DNA of 22,692 bases from Bacteroidota bacterium. GTDB lineage: Bacteria; Bacteroidota; Bacteroidia; Chitinophagales; Chitinophagaceae. Positions 1-8,185 of the stretch are shown in pieces. A model generated the notes under the pieces. The model was not told the DNA's origin and did no database searches. It was given only the letters and a program-made list of their open reading frames with translations. Position 1 is the stretch's first letter. Each line of letters opens with the position of its first letter. The position numbers were made by a program, and so were the translations under genes. The stretch is from contig CANETM010000004.1 of assembly GCA_947441205.1 (NCBI GenBank), positions 1 to 22,692 on the forward strand, read 5' to 3'.

Positions 1-39
1 GTTGAACTCATCATGAATAGACGCAAGCAAAATAGATAA
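1..39 (+). CDS. mreD: C-terminal end of an upstream gene, probably rod-shape protein MreD (partial)
   Basis: An open frame from base 1 codes for VELIMNRRKQNR and stops at 37-39, two bases before the mrdA start. Only twelve residues are visible, so the sequence alone does not identify the family. The name rests on context: in Bacteroidota and many other bacteria the order mreB-mreC-mreD-mrdA-rodA is conserved, and the next two genes here are mrdA and rodA. A short basic cytoplasmic tail would fit the end of a small polytopic membrane protein such as MreD. The tight spacing indicates co-transcription with mrdA. Confidence 0.5.
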   Translation, partial: VELIMNRRKQNR

Positions 40-41
40 TA

Positions 42-2177
42 ATGGCATTGTATAATTCAAACCGCGGTGGGATCATTCAAATTATTATTGGATTTGTATT
101 CGTGCTTATTATTGGTCAGCTAATAAGTTTACAAATTTTTTCAAACAAGTATAAATTAGCAGCTGTTAATAATGCCATATTCAGAAAAATTATTTATCCT
201 GACCGAGGCATTATATATGATCGACGAAAACGTGCATTGCTCGAAAATAGTATTAGTTATGATTTAGTTGTAATTCCAAATGAAGCAAAAGGAGTAGATA
301 CCGCTGCCTTATGTAATATTTTAAATATTAACAGCGAAGAGTACAACAAAAGAATGATTGAAGTTATCATTAAAAATACAAGAGTTAAAACGGGAATTTT
401 TGAACCCTTTCTTTCTCCTGAATTATATGCACAATTAAATGAAAACTTATATCGCTTCCCCGGCTTCTCCTTAACGGAAAGGTCAATTCGCTCCTACCCA
501 TATAATACTGCCGAACATGTACTTGGATATGTTGCTGAAGTGGATGTTAATTTCCTAAACAAACATGAAGAGGAAGGTTATGAAATGGGAGACTATGCAG
601 GAATGACTGGTTTAGAAAAACAATATGAAAATGTTTTAATGGGCCAACGTGGTGTGAAGCGATTTTTAAGAGATAATAAAGGAAAAATACAAGGTAGTTT
701 TGAAAAAGGACAATTTGATACCTTGGCTGTGGCGGGTCGAAATTTATATACTAGTGTTGATGTTGAAGTTCAACAATTAGCTGAAAAATTATTGCAACAT
801 AAAATAGGTAGCGCAGTTGTGATTAATCCAAAAACTGGAGGGGTAATTGCAATGGCTTCTAGTCCGGGGTACAATCCAAACTTACTTACAGGTAATCAAC
901 GACGAAAAACTATTGGAATTTTATTAACAGATACGGCTCGTCCAATATATAATAGAGCAATCAAGGGTCAATATCCGCCAGGATCTACTTTTAAACCAAT
1001 GGGTGCGATGATTGCACTAGATGAAGGACTTATTGAACCAACCTACGGTTACAATTGTAGAGGCGCTTATTTTACTTGCGGTGATCCCCGTAAATGTACC
1101 CATAACAATGTAGGTCATGCATCTAATTTACAAGTAGCTTTAGCAAACTCATGTAACTCCTATTTTTTACAAGTATTTAGGATGGCTGTAGATAATCCTA
1201 AATATCGCAATGCAAAAACAGGGTATTTGAAATGGAAGGAATATATGAACAGTTTTGGTTTTGGAAGAAAATTAGGCGTTGATTTACCAAGTGAAAACAA
1301 AGCAAACATACCTGATACAGCAGCCTATAACAAAGACTTTGGTAATCCAAAATATTGGAATAGTTGTTATATGTTAACATTAGGAATTGGACAGGATAGA
1401 ATGACCGCAACCCCGTTACAGCTGGCAAATGCAATGGCATTAATTGCAAATGATGGTTTTTATTATACGCCTCATTTTGTAGATAGTATTGAAGATGAAG
1501 ACCTTGATGATAAAGAACTATTATCAAAATTTAGAAAAAAACAAGAGGTAACAAAAATATCAGGTGACATTTACAAAGTAATTAAAGAAGGGATGCATGA
1601 TGTAACCGTATATGGTACTGCAGCAGGAATTAAATTACCTGGGCATGAATATTGTGCAAAAACAGGAACTGCACAAAATCCTCATGGTAAAAATCACTCT
1701 ATTTTTGTTTGCTTTGCTCCCAAAGATAATCCAACCGTTGCAGTTGCAGTAATCGTAGAAAATGCTGGGTATGGAGCTACTTGGGCGGGTCCCATTAGTA
1801 GTTTATTAATGGAAAAATATTTAAACGATACACTAACTGTTGAAAGCAAAAGAAAATCGGATGAGTTAGCAACTATCGATCTTATGCCACAATCCATTAA
1901 AGACTGGTATATAAGAAACAATAAGACCGATTTTTTAGCCCCAATTGAATATAACAATGATGAATTAAGTGATATTTGGGATATGGAAATGGTTTCAGAA
2001 AATAATTCATTAACAAAAAAATTATTGGACACCAATCAAAAAACTATAGACACCAATTCACAAAAGTCTACTCCAATGCCCATACCCGTCAAAAGTAAAT
2101 TAAATAAAGACACTGGTGCATTACTAAATAACAAGAAAAAAAAGATACCAATCTCTAAAAATGTCAACCGCATCTAA
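42..2177 (+). CDS. mrdA: Penicillin-binding protein 2 (peptidoglycan D,D-transpeptidase of the elongasome)
   Basis: Class B penicillin-binding protein of 711 residues that crosslinks new peptidoglycan in the periplasm during cell elongation, paired with RodA. One membrane segment lies at about residues 9-33, followed by the pedestal/dimerisation region with a YPDRGIIYDR motif (the usual N-terminal PBP2 signature) and the transpeptidase domain. All three active-site motifs are present: STFK (S315 nucleophile, K318), SCN (S370-N372) and KTG (540-542). Between the first two lies a cysteine-rich stretch (C339, C346, C352, H354, H359), with C371 inside SCN. The C-terminal tail, from about residue 620, is Lys/Asn/Ser-rich and low in complexity. 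The start lies two bases after the previous stop, and the end overlaps rodA by 17 bases. Family assignment is very secure; the elongation rather than division role rests on the rodA partner. Confidence 0.96.
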   Translation: MALYNSNRGGIIQIIIGFVFVLIIGQLISLQIFSNKYKLAAVNNAIFRKIIYPDRGIIYDRRKRALLENSISYDLVVIPNEAKGVDTAALCNILNINSEEYNKRMIEVIIKNTRVKTGIFEPFLSPELYAQLNENLYRFPGFSLTERSIRSYPYNTAEHVLGYVAEVDVNFLNKHEEEGYEMGDYAGMTGLEKQYENVLMGQRGVKRFLRDNKGKIQGSFEKGQFDTLAVAGRNLYTSVDVEVQQLAEKLLQHKIGSAVVINPKTGGVIAMASSPGYNPNLLTGNQRRKTIGILLTDTARPIYNRAIKGQYPPGSTFKPMGAMIALDEGLIEPTYGYNCRGAYFTCGDPRKCTHNNVGHASNLQVALANSCNSYFLQVFRMAVDNPKYRNAKTGYLKWKEYMNSFGFGRKLGVDLPSENKANIPDTAAYNKDFGNPKYWNSCYMLTLGIGQDRMTATPLQLANAMALIANDGFYYTPHFVDSIEDEDLDDKELLSKFRKKQEVTKISGDIYKVIKEGMHDVTVYGTAAGIKLPGHEYCAKTGTAQNPHGKNHSIFVCFAPKDNPTVAVAVIVENAGYGATWAGPISSLLMEKYLNDTLTVESKRKSDELATIDLMPQSIKDWYIRNNKTDFLAPIEYNNDELSDIWDMEMVSENNSLTKKLLDTNQKTIDTNSQKSTPMPIPVKSKLNKDTGALLNNKKKKIPISKNVNRI

Positions 2178-3507
2178 TCAAAATAGCTTTTCAAAAGGAA
2201 CTGACTTGGCAGTTATCATACTTTATTTTGCGATGGTTGCCATTGGCATTATGTGCATATTTATGGTTGATTTTAATCCTAGTAATAATTTAAGTAATTC
2301 ATTAGTTGCAGGTAAAAATAGTTATAGCAAACAAATATATTTTGCAATTTTTTGTGGCATTGTGGGTGTGTTTATTTTATTGATGGACAGTAAAGTATTT
2401 ACAGCTTTAGCAAATATTTCCTACGTTGCCGGTATTGTCTTGATGCTGGCCACCTTTTTAGTAGGAAAAAATATAAATGGTTCAAAAAGTTGGATTCCTA
2501 TTGCTGGCGGTTTTAACCTTCAACCCGCAGAGTTATGTAAAATATTTACTGCTTTATTTTTAGCTAAATTTATTTCAAAACCCGAAACTGATTTTACGAA
2601 AATAAAATCACACTTAGTAGCAGCGGGTATGATTGCGCTACCAGCTATATTGTCAATCATGCAGCATGAAATGGGTTTGGCATTAGTATATAGTGCGTTT
2701 TTGTTTGCAATGTATCGTGAAGGCTTACCTCCTATTATATTAATTGTGGCGTTGTCCTTTGCCATATTAGTAATTGCAACATTATTACTTGACCCAATGG
2801 TACTTGCCATTATACTTACGGTCATTGCTGCTATATTTATTAGTAGCATGCTTAAGAAGTTTAAAAAAAATAAGAACACAATTTTATTAATTATTGGAAT
2901 ATTGGCCATTTCCTTTGGTACCATACGATATGCTGTTCCGTACATTTTCAATAATGTGTTTGAATGTTATCAAAGTACGCGTATTTATAGTATGATCGGA
3001 AAGGAATACGATTGTAACCAAAATAATAAATCTGTTTCCATCACAGGTAAAAAGAACGGGAAAAAACCAGATGATTATAATGTAAAACAAAGTAAAATAG
3101 CCATTGGCTCAGGTGGATTTTGGGGTAGAGGTTTTTTAAAAGGAACCCAAACCAGAGGAAAATATGTTCCTGAACAAAATACTGACTTTATTTTTACGTC
3201 ACTTGGTGAAGCATTTGGTTTTGTAGGAACCGCTACTTTTATGGGTTTATACTTATTTTTCTTGTTTCGAATTATTCGAATAGCTGAAAGACAAAGAAGT
3301 ACTTTTTCAAGAGTATATGCTTATAGTGTTGTTGGAATATTCTTTTTCCATATTGCTGTGAATATTAGCATGACAATTGGTTTGTTCCCTGTTGTAGGAA
3401 TTCCGCTTCCATTAATAAGTTATGGCGGATCCTCTTTATTAACTTTTACGGTACTTGTATTTATATTATTACGATTGGATGCTGACAGACAAATGGTTTT
3501 ACGTTAA
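2161..3507 (+). CDS. rodA: RodA, SEDS-family peptidoglycan glycosyltransferase
   Basis: Polytopic membrane protein of 448 residues in the FtsW/RodA/SpoVE (SEDS) family, which polymerises lipid II into glycan strands for the elongasome. Conserved family signatures are visible: KSWIPIAGGFNLQPAELCKI, the QSKIAIGSGGFWGRGFLKGT block from Q310, PEQNTDFIF, and the C-terminal PLISYGGSS motif. The start ATG lies inside the end of mrdA, a 17-base overlap that points to coupled translation of the two partners. The large extracytoplasmic loop (about 268-310) is unusual: where E. coli-type RodA has LLDP with the catalytic Asp, this protein reads GKEYDC (D284, C285), followed by a Lys/Asn-rich insertion up to Y306. 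Two cysteines, C269 and C285, flank that region. Identity is secure; the exact catalytic Asp is inferred. Confidence 0.95.
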   Translation: MSTASNQNSFSKGTDLAVIILYFAMVAIGIMCIFMVDFNPSNNLSNSLVAGKNSYSKQIYFAIFCGIVGVFILLMDSKVFTALANISYVAGIVLMLATFLVGKNINGSKSWIPIAGGFNLQPAELCKIFTALFLAKFISKPETDFTKIKSHLVAAGMIALPAILSIMQHEMGLALVYSAFLFAMYREGLPPIILIVALSFAILVIATLLLDPMVLAIILTVIAAIFISSMLKKFKKNKNTILLIIGILAISFGTIRYAVPYIFNNVFECYQSTRIYSMIGKEYDCNQNNKSVSITGKKNGKKPDDYNVKQSKIAIGSGGFWGRGFLKGTQTRGKYVPEQNTDFIFTSLGEAFGFVGTATFMGLYLFFLFRIIRIAERQRSTFSRVYAYSVVGIFFFHIAVNISMTIGLFPVVGIPLPLISYGGSSLLTFTVLVFILLRLDADRQMVLR

Positions 3508-3516
3508 AATAATAAT

Positions 3517-4275
3517 ATGCGTATTTATCCATTATCAGAAGGCAGTTTTACGATTGATCATACAAAGGAATTTGTCCCATTTAACACTTCTATTGAGCAT
3601 TTACAAAGTAGACCAAAAGGAAGTTTGTTAGTTGAAATTCAACCCTTTGTCGTAGTAACCGATAATGATATTATTTTATTTGATACAGGCTTGGGTTATT
3701 TCAACAACAGTGGTCAACTTCAGCTTCATGAAAATTTAATGAATATAGGTATTGATCCTTCAAGTATCACCAAAGTATTCATGAGCCATTTACATAAGGA
3801 CCATGCAGGAGGTTTAAGTTACATTCATCCGATATATAATGAAAGGTTCATTAGTTTCCCGTACGCAAAATATTATGTGCAAAAAAGAGAATTCGATTTG
3901 GCTATGAGTGGACAAACTAGCTCTTATTTGGCCGCACAAGTAAGCATACTTGAAGAGTTTAGCGGCGTGGTGTGGTTAACAGAGGATGAAGGTATAGTTG
4001 ATGATTTAATTCATTACAAATTAACTGCGGGACATAGTTTATATCACCAAGTAGCTTGGATAAAGGAAAAGGAAACTACCTTTTTTTATGGAGGTGATGA
4101 AGCCCCACAACTTCAACAAATGAAATCTAAGTTAGTTGCTAAGTATGACTTAGATGGAAAAAAAGCGATGGAATGGAGACAATTATGGTGGGAGCAAGGA
4201 AAAACGAATGAATGGACCTTTGCATTTTATCATGATATTGCCTTCCCTACCTATAAGCATAGTACATCTATATAA
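3517..4275 (+). CDS. MBL-fold metallo-hydrolase
   Basis: Protein of 252 residues with the metallo-beta-lactamase fold. The metal-binding set is visible: SHLHKDHAGG gives H91, H93, D95 and H96; H173 lies in LTAGHS; D194 in YGGDEAP; and H239 in FYHDI. The DTG motif at about residues 56-58 also fits. With no signal peptide it is probably cytoplasmic. The family hydrolyses varied substrates (lactones, thioesters, phosphodiesters), and nothing here fixes the substrate. It begins 9 bases after the rodA stop, so it is probably read with the cell-elongation operon, but a role in cell-wall synthesis is not shown. A complete metal site suggests an active enzyme. The C-terminal part is rich in Trp and Glu (MEWRQLWWEQG). 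Confidence 0.88.
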   Translation: MRIYPLSEGSFTIDHTKEFVPFNTSIEHLQSRPKGSLLVEIQPFVVVTDNDIILFDTGLGYFNNSGQLQLHENLMNIGIDPSSITKVFMSHLHKDHAGGLSYIHPIYNERFISFPYAKYYVQKREFDLAMSGQTSSYLAAQVSILEEFSGVVWLTEDEGIVDDLIHYKLTAGHSLYHQVAWIKEKETTFFYGGDEAPQLQQMKSKLVAKYDLDGKKAMEWRQLWWEQGKTNEWTFAFYHDIAFPTYKHSTSI

Positions 4276-4337
4276 AACAAACATTCATTAGGAATCAATA
4301 CTAGTAAGGCTTTCAAGCATCAATAAAATAATTGTAG

Positions 4338-4345
4338 TACCTTTA
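4338..4345 (+). promoter_or_regulatory. Weak candidate -7 promoter box before ppc
   Basis: TACCTTTA matches the Bacteroidota -7 consensus TAnnTTTG at seven of eight positions and ends 10 bases before the ppc start. No good -33 TTTG/TTG box is at the expected spacing; the nearest is TTTC at 4311-4314. The 80-base gap 4276-4355 contains no other recognisable element, so ppc may partly rely on read-through from the upstream operon. Confidence 0.25.
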
Positions 4346-4355
4346 GGCTATTATC

Positions 4356-6947
4356 ATGCCAAGTTCAATCAATAATTATTCTGGACAGTTTAGACGTAAT
4401 GTATCCGATAAATATATTATTTACAATAGCTTATTCGCTGCACTTCCCTACTCAGGTATAGCTAATGTAGGTGCCTTACTTCCAATCATGCTCCATACAT
4501 GTGAAGAGGGTTTTGCTAAAGAAAAATCGCCTGTTGAAATAATTGATTACTTTTTTGATCGTCAAACAGAAGTAAATACGGAAGAAGAAAAAATTGATCA
4601 CTTGTTTAAGTATGTTCAGTACATGGAAAGACAGGTTGTTCTTTTTGATGCCATTGAAGACGCTGCTTTCACAACGGTTAATGATATGGAAGGAGCAGGA
4701 AGTATGAAATCATTGATAAGAGAAGCCTCCTTTACGGGTAAAAAACAAGCACTAAAAAATAAGTTGAAGGATTTTAAAGTTAGAATTGTATTAACTGCAC
4801 ATCCTACTCAATTTTACCCTTCTAATGTTTTAGGAATCATACATGATATGGGTGAAGCAATTGGTAAAAATGACTACAACACCATTAATCATTACATACA
4901 GCAATTAGGCTTAACGCCTTTTTTCAATAAAAAACAACCTACACCAACAGATGAAGCTTTGAATTTGATGTGGTATTTAGAAAATATATTTTACCATTCT
5001 ATTGGCAATATTTATAACACCATTGTAAGCGAGGTTTTTAATAATGATTATGAAAGTAATAACCCATTTATAGAATTAGGGTTTTGGCCTGGCGGAGATA
5101 GAGATGGGAATCCATTTGTAAATGCTTCAACTACCATCAAGGTGGCACAAGCTTTAAGAAGCAGTATTATTGTTTGTTATTATAGAGATGTAAGAAAATT
5201 AAAACGCAAACTAACTTTTTCAGGAGTTGATTCTCTTATCAATTCATTAGAAGCAAGTTTATATGAAAATGTTTTTAGGCCAGATCAAAGTAAACCCATT
5301 ACAGTTGAAGAAATTATAGGATGTTTAACAACAATTAGAAAAAAAATTATTGACGAGTATCATTCATTATACTTATCTAGACTAGATAGCTTATTAAATA
5401 AAGTACGCATTTTTGGAACACATTTTGCATCACTTGATATCCGTCAGGATAGTCGTATACATCGCCAAGTATTATTAGATGTAAATAAAGTTGTAAAAGA
5501 AAAAAGTGGAAAAGCTTTCTTGCCAGAAAACTACTTGGAGCTTTCTGCACAGGAGCAAATAGCATCCTTAACTCAAATAAAAGATAATATCGATTCTTCC
5601 ATTTTAGTTGAGACAATATCTATTGATACAATTGAAAGTATTTATGCTATCAAAAAAGTGCAAGCAATAAATGGCATAGCAGGTTGTCACAGATATGTTA
5701 TCAGTAATTGCCAGTCTGAAGTAAATGTAATGGAATTGTATGCATTGTTTAGACTATGTGGTTGGGATGAATATTTATCAAACATTGACATTGTTCCATT
5801 ATTTGAAACTATCGATGACTTAGCGGCTTCGGAAAATATCATGCAATATTTGTATGAGCAACCATTATATGCTAAGCATTTAAGTAATAGGCAAATGCAG
5901 CAAACAATTATGCTAGGATTTAGTGACGGAACTAAGGATGGCGGCTATTTACAAGCAAACTGGAGCATATATAAATCGAAAGAAGTATTGACAAAAATTT
6001 CAAGAAAAAATAAAATTGCTGTGAAATTTTTTGATGGCCGTGGCGGTCCGCCAAGCAGAGGCGGTGGAAAAACGCATCAGTTTTATGCATCTATGGGCAA
6101 CCAGGTTGAAAATGAAGAAATACAATTAACCATACAAGGACAAACCATTACTTCAAATTTTGGTACCATTAATTCATCACAATATAATCTTGAACAATTA
6201 TTAAGTGCAGGTGTTGGTCATGAATTATTCTCTGATGCAAAATTGCAATTATCACAACAAGATCGTGTGTTAATGGAGGATTTGGGAAATATAAGTTATC
6301 AATCCTACCAACAATTAAAGGAACATAAATTGTTTCTACCTTATTTACAAAAATTTAGCCCATTAAACTATTATAGTAAAAGCAATATCGCTAGTCGACC
6401 TGCAAAAAGAGGTTCAAGTAATGAATTAAAATTTGAGGACTTAAGAGCCATACCATTTGTAGGAAGTTGGAGTCAACTAAAACAGAATGTGCCTGGTTTT
6501 TATGGTGTAGGTACTGCCTTGCAAGTGCTTAAAGAAAAGGGACAATGGAAGGAGGTACAATCATTATTTAATAATATTGGATTTTTCAAGACCCTTATTG
6601 ACAATAGCATGATGAGTATGGTTAAATCTAGTTTTGCCATTACAAAATATATAGATAAGAACCCTGAATACACTGAAATTTGGAATCTTATAAAGGAAGA
6701 ATTTAAATTAACAACCCAACTATATCTTGAATTAAGTAATACCAAAAGTTTAATGGAAAACGATACGGTTGCAAAACATTCCATTTTATTAAGAGACCGA
6801 ATAGTATTGCCATTATTGACTATACAACAATATGCTTTGTGCAGAGTACAAGAGCCGACCATTGATGCTAATTTAAAAGCATCCTATGAAAAGCTTTTAA
6901 CTCGGACTATGTTTGGTGTAATTAATGCAGCTAGAAATTCAGTTTAA
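4356..6947 (+). CDS. ppc: Phosphoenolpyruvate carboxylase
   Basis: Enzyme of 863 residues that adds bicarbonate to phosphoenolpyruvate to make oxaloacetate, refilling the citric-acid cycle. Catalytic signatures appear in order: VLTAHPTQ with H149 (equivalent to the essential E. coli His138), GGDRDGNP at 246-253, SLDIRQDSR, GFSDGTKDGGYLQANW, and the mobile-loop motif FFDGRGGPPSRGGG with R562 (E. coli Arg587). ASRPAKRG and RAIPFVGSWSQ follow. Length is close to the usual 870-900. The protein ends in ARNSV, whereas the classic bacterial and plant enzymes end in an invariant NTG tripeptide, so the terminus is diverged. The gene stands alone between an 80-base gap and a convergent glycosylase gene. 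Its end has no clear hairpin terminator. Confidence 0.97.
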   Translation: MPSSINNYSGQFRRNVSDKYIIYNSLFAALPYSGIANVGALLPIMLHTCEEGFAKEKSPVEIIDYFFDRQTEVNTEEEKIDHLFKYVQYMERQVVLFDAIEDAAFTTVNDMEGAGSMKSLIREASFTGKKQALKNKLKDFKVRIVLTAHPTQFYPSNVLGIIHDMGEAIGKNDYNTINHYIQQLGLTPFFNKKQPTPTDEALNLMWYLENIFYHSIGNIYNTIVSEVFNNDYESNNPFIELGFWPGGDRDGNPFVNASTTIKVAQALRSSIIVCYYRDVRKLKRKLTFSGVDSLINSLEASLYENVFRPDQSKPITVEEIIGCLTTIRKKIIDEYHSLYLSRLDSLLNKVRIFGTHFASLDIRQDSRIHRQVLLDVNKVVKEKSGKAFLPENYLELSAQEQIASLTQIKDNIDSSILVETISIDTIESIYAIKKVQAINGIAGCHRYVISNCQSEVNVMELYALFRLCGWDEYLSNIDIVPLFETIDDLAASENIMQYLYEQPLYAKHLSNRQMQQTIMLGFSDGTKDGGYLQANWSIYKSKEVLTKISRKNKIAVKFFDGRGGPPSRGGGKTHQFYASMGNQVENEEIQLTIQGQTITSNFGTINSSQYNLEQLLSAGVGHELFSDAKLQLSQQDRVLMEDLGNISYQSYQQLKEHKLFLPYLQKFSPLNYYSKSNIASRPAKRGSSNELKFEDLRAIPFVGSWSQLKQNVPGFYGVGTALQVLKEKGQWKEVQSLFNNIGFFKTLIDNSMMSMVKSSFAITKYIDKNPEYTEIWNLIKEEFKLTTQLYLELSNTKSLMENDTVAKHSILLRDRIVLPLLTIQQYALCRVQEPTIDANLKASYEKLLTRTMFGVINAARNSV

Positions 6948-6998
6948 TAAATACTTTACAAAAAGCCGTAACTTATTTTAATTTTACTTTTCAGTAAT

Positions 6999-7604
6999 TT
7001 ATACTGGCGCTTTGGTGTCTTTCCATTTCCACAAATGCAAGCATGCATAAGTTTTATAAGGCTCCCATTTTTTTGATTTAGCAATCATTTTAACCTGCAG
7101 TTCTTTTTTAGTTGCATATTTTATTTTATAAAGCTTGATCATGGCCTGTTGTATTCCTAAATCATCGACAGCAAAAACGTTTTCATGTCCAAGGCTAAAC
7201 ATTAAAAGCATTTCAACAGTCCATCGCCCTACCCCTTTTATTTGAGTGAGTAATTCAATTACTTCCTCAGGTTGCATTTTATATAATTGCTTATCAGTGA
7301 TTTCATGGTCTAAAAAAAATTGTGCAACATTTTGCACATAGGCAACTTTAGAATTACTTAAACCAATACTTCTCAATAGGGTTGAATCAGTCTCAAGCAC
7401 TTGTTCGCAAGTAGGCTCTTTCCCATTGTACAAATCTAAAAAACGATCAAAAATAATTTTAGCCACTTTAGTACTTAATTGTTGACTTATGATACTTGCT
7501 ATTAAACGAATGGGGGTGTTTTTTCGTCGCTTCAACTCATGGGTATCCTCCTTCAATATGTCGGCTAACTTAAGGTCCTTTTTTAAATGTGTTTTATAAC
7601 TCAT
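6999..7604 (-). CDS. DNA-3-methyladenine glycosylase II-like protein (HhH-GPD)
   Basis: Protein of 201 residues of the AlkA-type HhH-GPD superfamily, which removes alkylated purines from DNA in base-excision repair. The domain starts with IRLIASIISQQLSTKVA (about 32-48). The helix-hairpin-helix is LTQIKGVGRWTVEMLLMF (119-136), followed by the catalytic Asp motif VFAVDDLGI (D147/D148). The end, KKWEPYKTYACLHLWKW, matches the W-x-P-Y-R-x-x-A-x-x-x-L-W signature of AlkA proteins. No Cys cluster for an iron-sulfur centre is present, which separates it from EndoIII/MutY. It is shorter than E. coli AlkA (282 aa) because the N-terminal TBP-like domain is absent. It converges on ppc and is divergent from the secreted NTF2-like gene. 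Confidence 0.9.
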   Translation of the reverse strand: MSYKTHLKKDLKLADILKEDTHELKRRKNTPIRLIASIISQQLSTKVAKIIFDRFLDLYNGKEPTCEQVLETDSTLLRSIGLSNSKVAYVQNVAQFFLDHEITDKQLYKMQPEEVIELLTQIKGVGRWTVEMLLMFSLGHENVFAVDDLGIQQAMIKLYKIKYATKKELQVKMIAKSKKWEPYKTYACLHLWKWKDTKAPV

Positions 7605-7641
7605 GCCACAAATTAGGGAGTTTTATTTATTTATCTTAACT

Positions 7642-7674
7642 TTTGATACGATTCAATATCAACATATATCTTTC
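7642..7674 (+). promoter_or_regulatory. Candidate promoter of the NTF2-like gene
   Basis: TTTG at 7642-7645, a 21-base spacer and TATCTTTC at 7667-7674 match the Bacteroidota promoter pattern TTTG-N19..23-TAnnTTTG with one mismatch, in the last base of the -7 box. Transcription would begin near 7681 and leave a leader of about 53 bases. The 20-bp repeats at 7651-7710 overlap the spacer, the -7 box and the start site. Confidence 0.4.
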
Positions 7675-7710
7675 AATAAAAACATGAATTTTTCAATATT
7701 TAAATGAACA
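7651..7710 (+). repeat. Three in-phase 20-bp imperfect direct repeats in a promoter region
   Basis: Units at 7651-7670, 7671-7690 and 7691-7710 share the core TTCAATA at identical positions (7652, 7672, 7692). A looser second half follows, with A at unit positions 12 and 14, T at 15 and A at 18 in all three. The exact 20-base period puts the cores about two helical turns apart, on one face of the DNA. The array lies in the 129-base gap between the divergent glycosylase (start 7604) and NTF2-like (start 7734) genes, over the probable promoter of the latter. An operator array for an unknown regulator is an inference. Confidence 0.6.
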
Positions 7711-7733
7711 ATGAATTAATAAAACCATAAACA

Positions 7734-8156
7734 ATGAAAAAAATTATTTTTATCATTACCCTTTTATTCGCACATAATTTAAATGCGCAAAACCAAGATA
7801 CAAAAGCAATAAAAGCAATTTTGGATAATCAAATATCCGCATGGAATAAAGGAAATTTAGACGCTTTTATGGTAGGCTACTTAAACAGCGATAGCCTAGT
7901 TTTTATCGGAAAATCAGGTCCTAAGTATGGTTATAACAATACCTTGTTGAACTATAAAAAAAACTACCCCGATACAAGCCAAATGGGGAAATTAAATTTT
8001 GATATCTTAAGCATGAAGCCCTTAAATACTAACCACTATTTTGTAATTGGGAAATGGCATTTAACTAGAACAGTAGGTAATTTAAATGGCGTATTTACAT
8101 TGGTTTTTAGAAAAACAAAAGAGGGTTGGAAAATCATTGCCGATCATAGTAGCTAA
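7734..8156 (+). CDS. Secreted NTF2-like (DUF4440/SnoaL-type) protein
   Basis: Small protein of 140 residues with a clear signal peptide (residues 1-18, ending LNA before Q19), so it is exported to the periplasm or beyond. The mature part opens with a helix, AIKAILDNQISAWNKGNLDAF, typical of DUF4440/SnoaL-like folds, and ends in the family's strand pattern FTLVFRKTKEGWKIIADHSS. This cone-shaped fold serves either as a ligand-binding domain or as an isomerase/hydrolase. No catalytic set can be assigned, so the function is unknown. The gene is monocistronic: upstream is a divergent gene and downstream, 29 bases on, a convergent M23 gene. Three phased repeats over its probable promoter suggest regulated expression. 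Confidence 0.85.
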   Translation: MKKIIFIITLLFAHNLNAQNQDTKAIKAILDNQISAWNKGNLDAFMVGYLNSDSLVFIGKSGPKYGYNNTLLNYKKNYPDTSQMGKLNFDILSMKPLNTNHYFVIGKWHLTRTVGNLNGVFTLVFRKTKEGWKIIADHSS

Positions 8157-8185
8157 ATAAAAAACTGGAAATAAATCGTTAATTA

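Noticed and set aside
7605..7733. Promoter for the glycosylase on the minus strand
   Set aside because: No minus-strand TAnnTTTG box was found in this gap, so no site can be supported.
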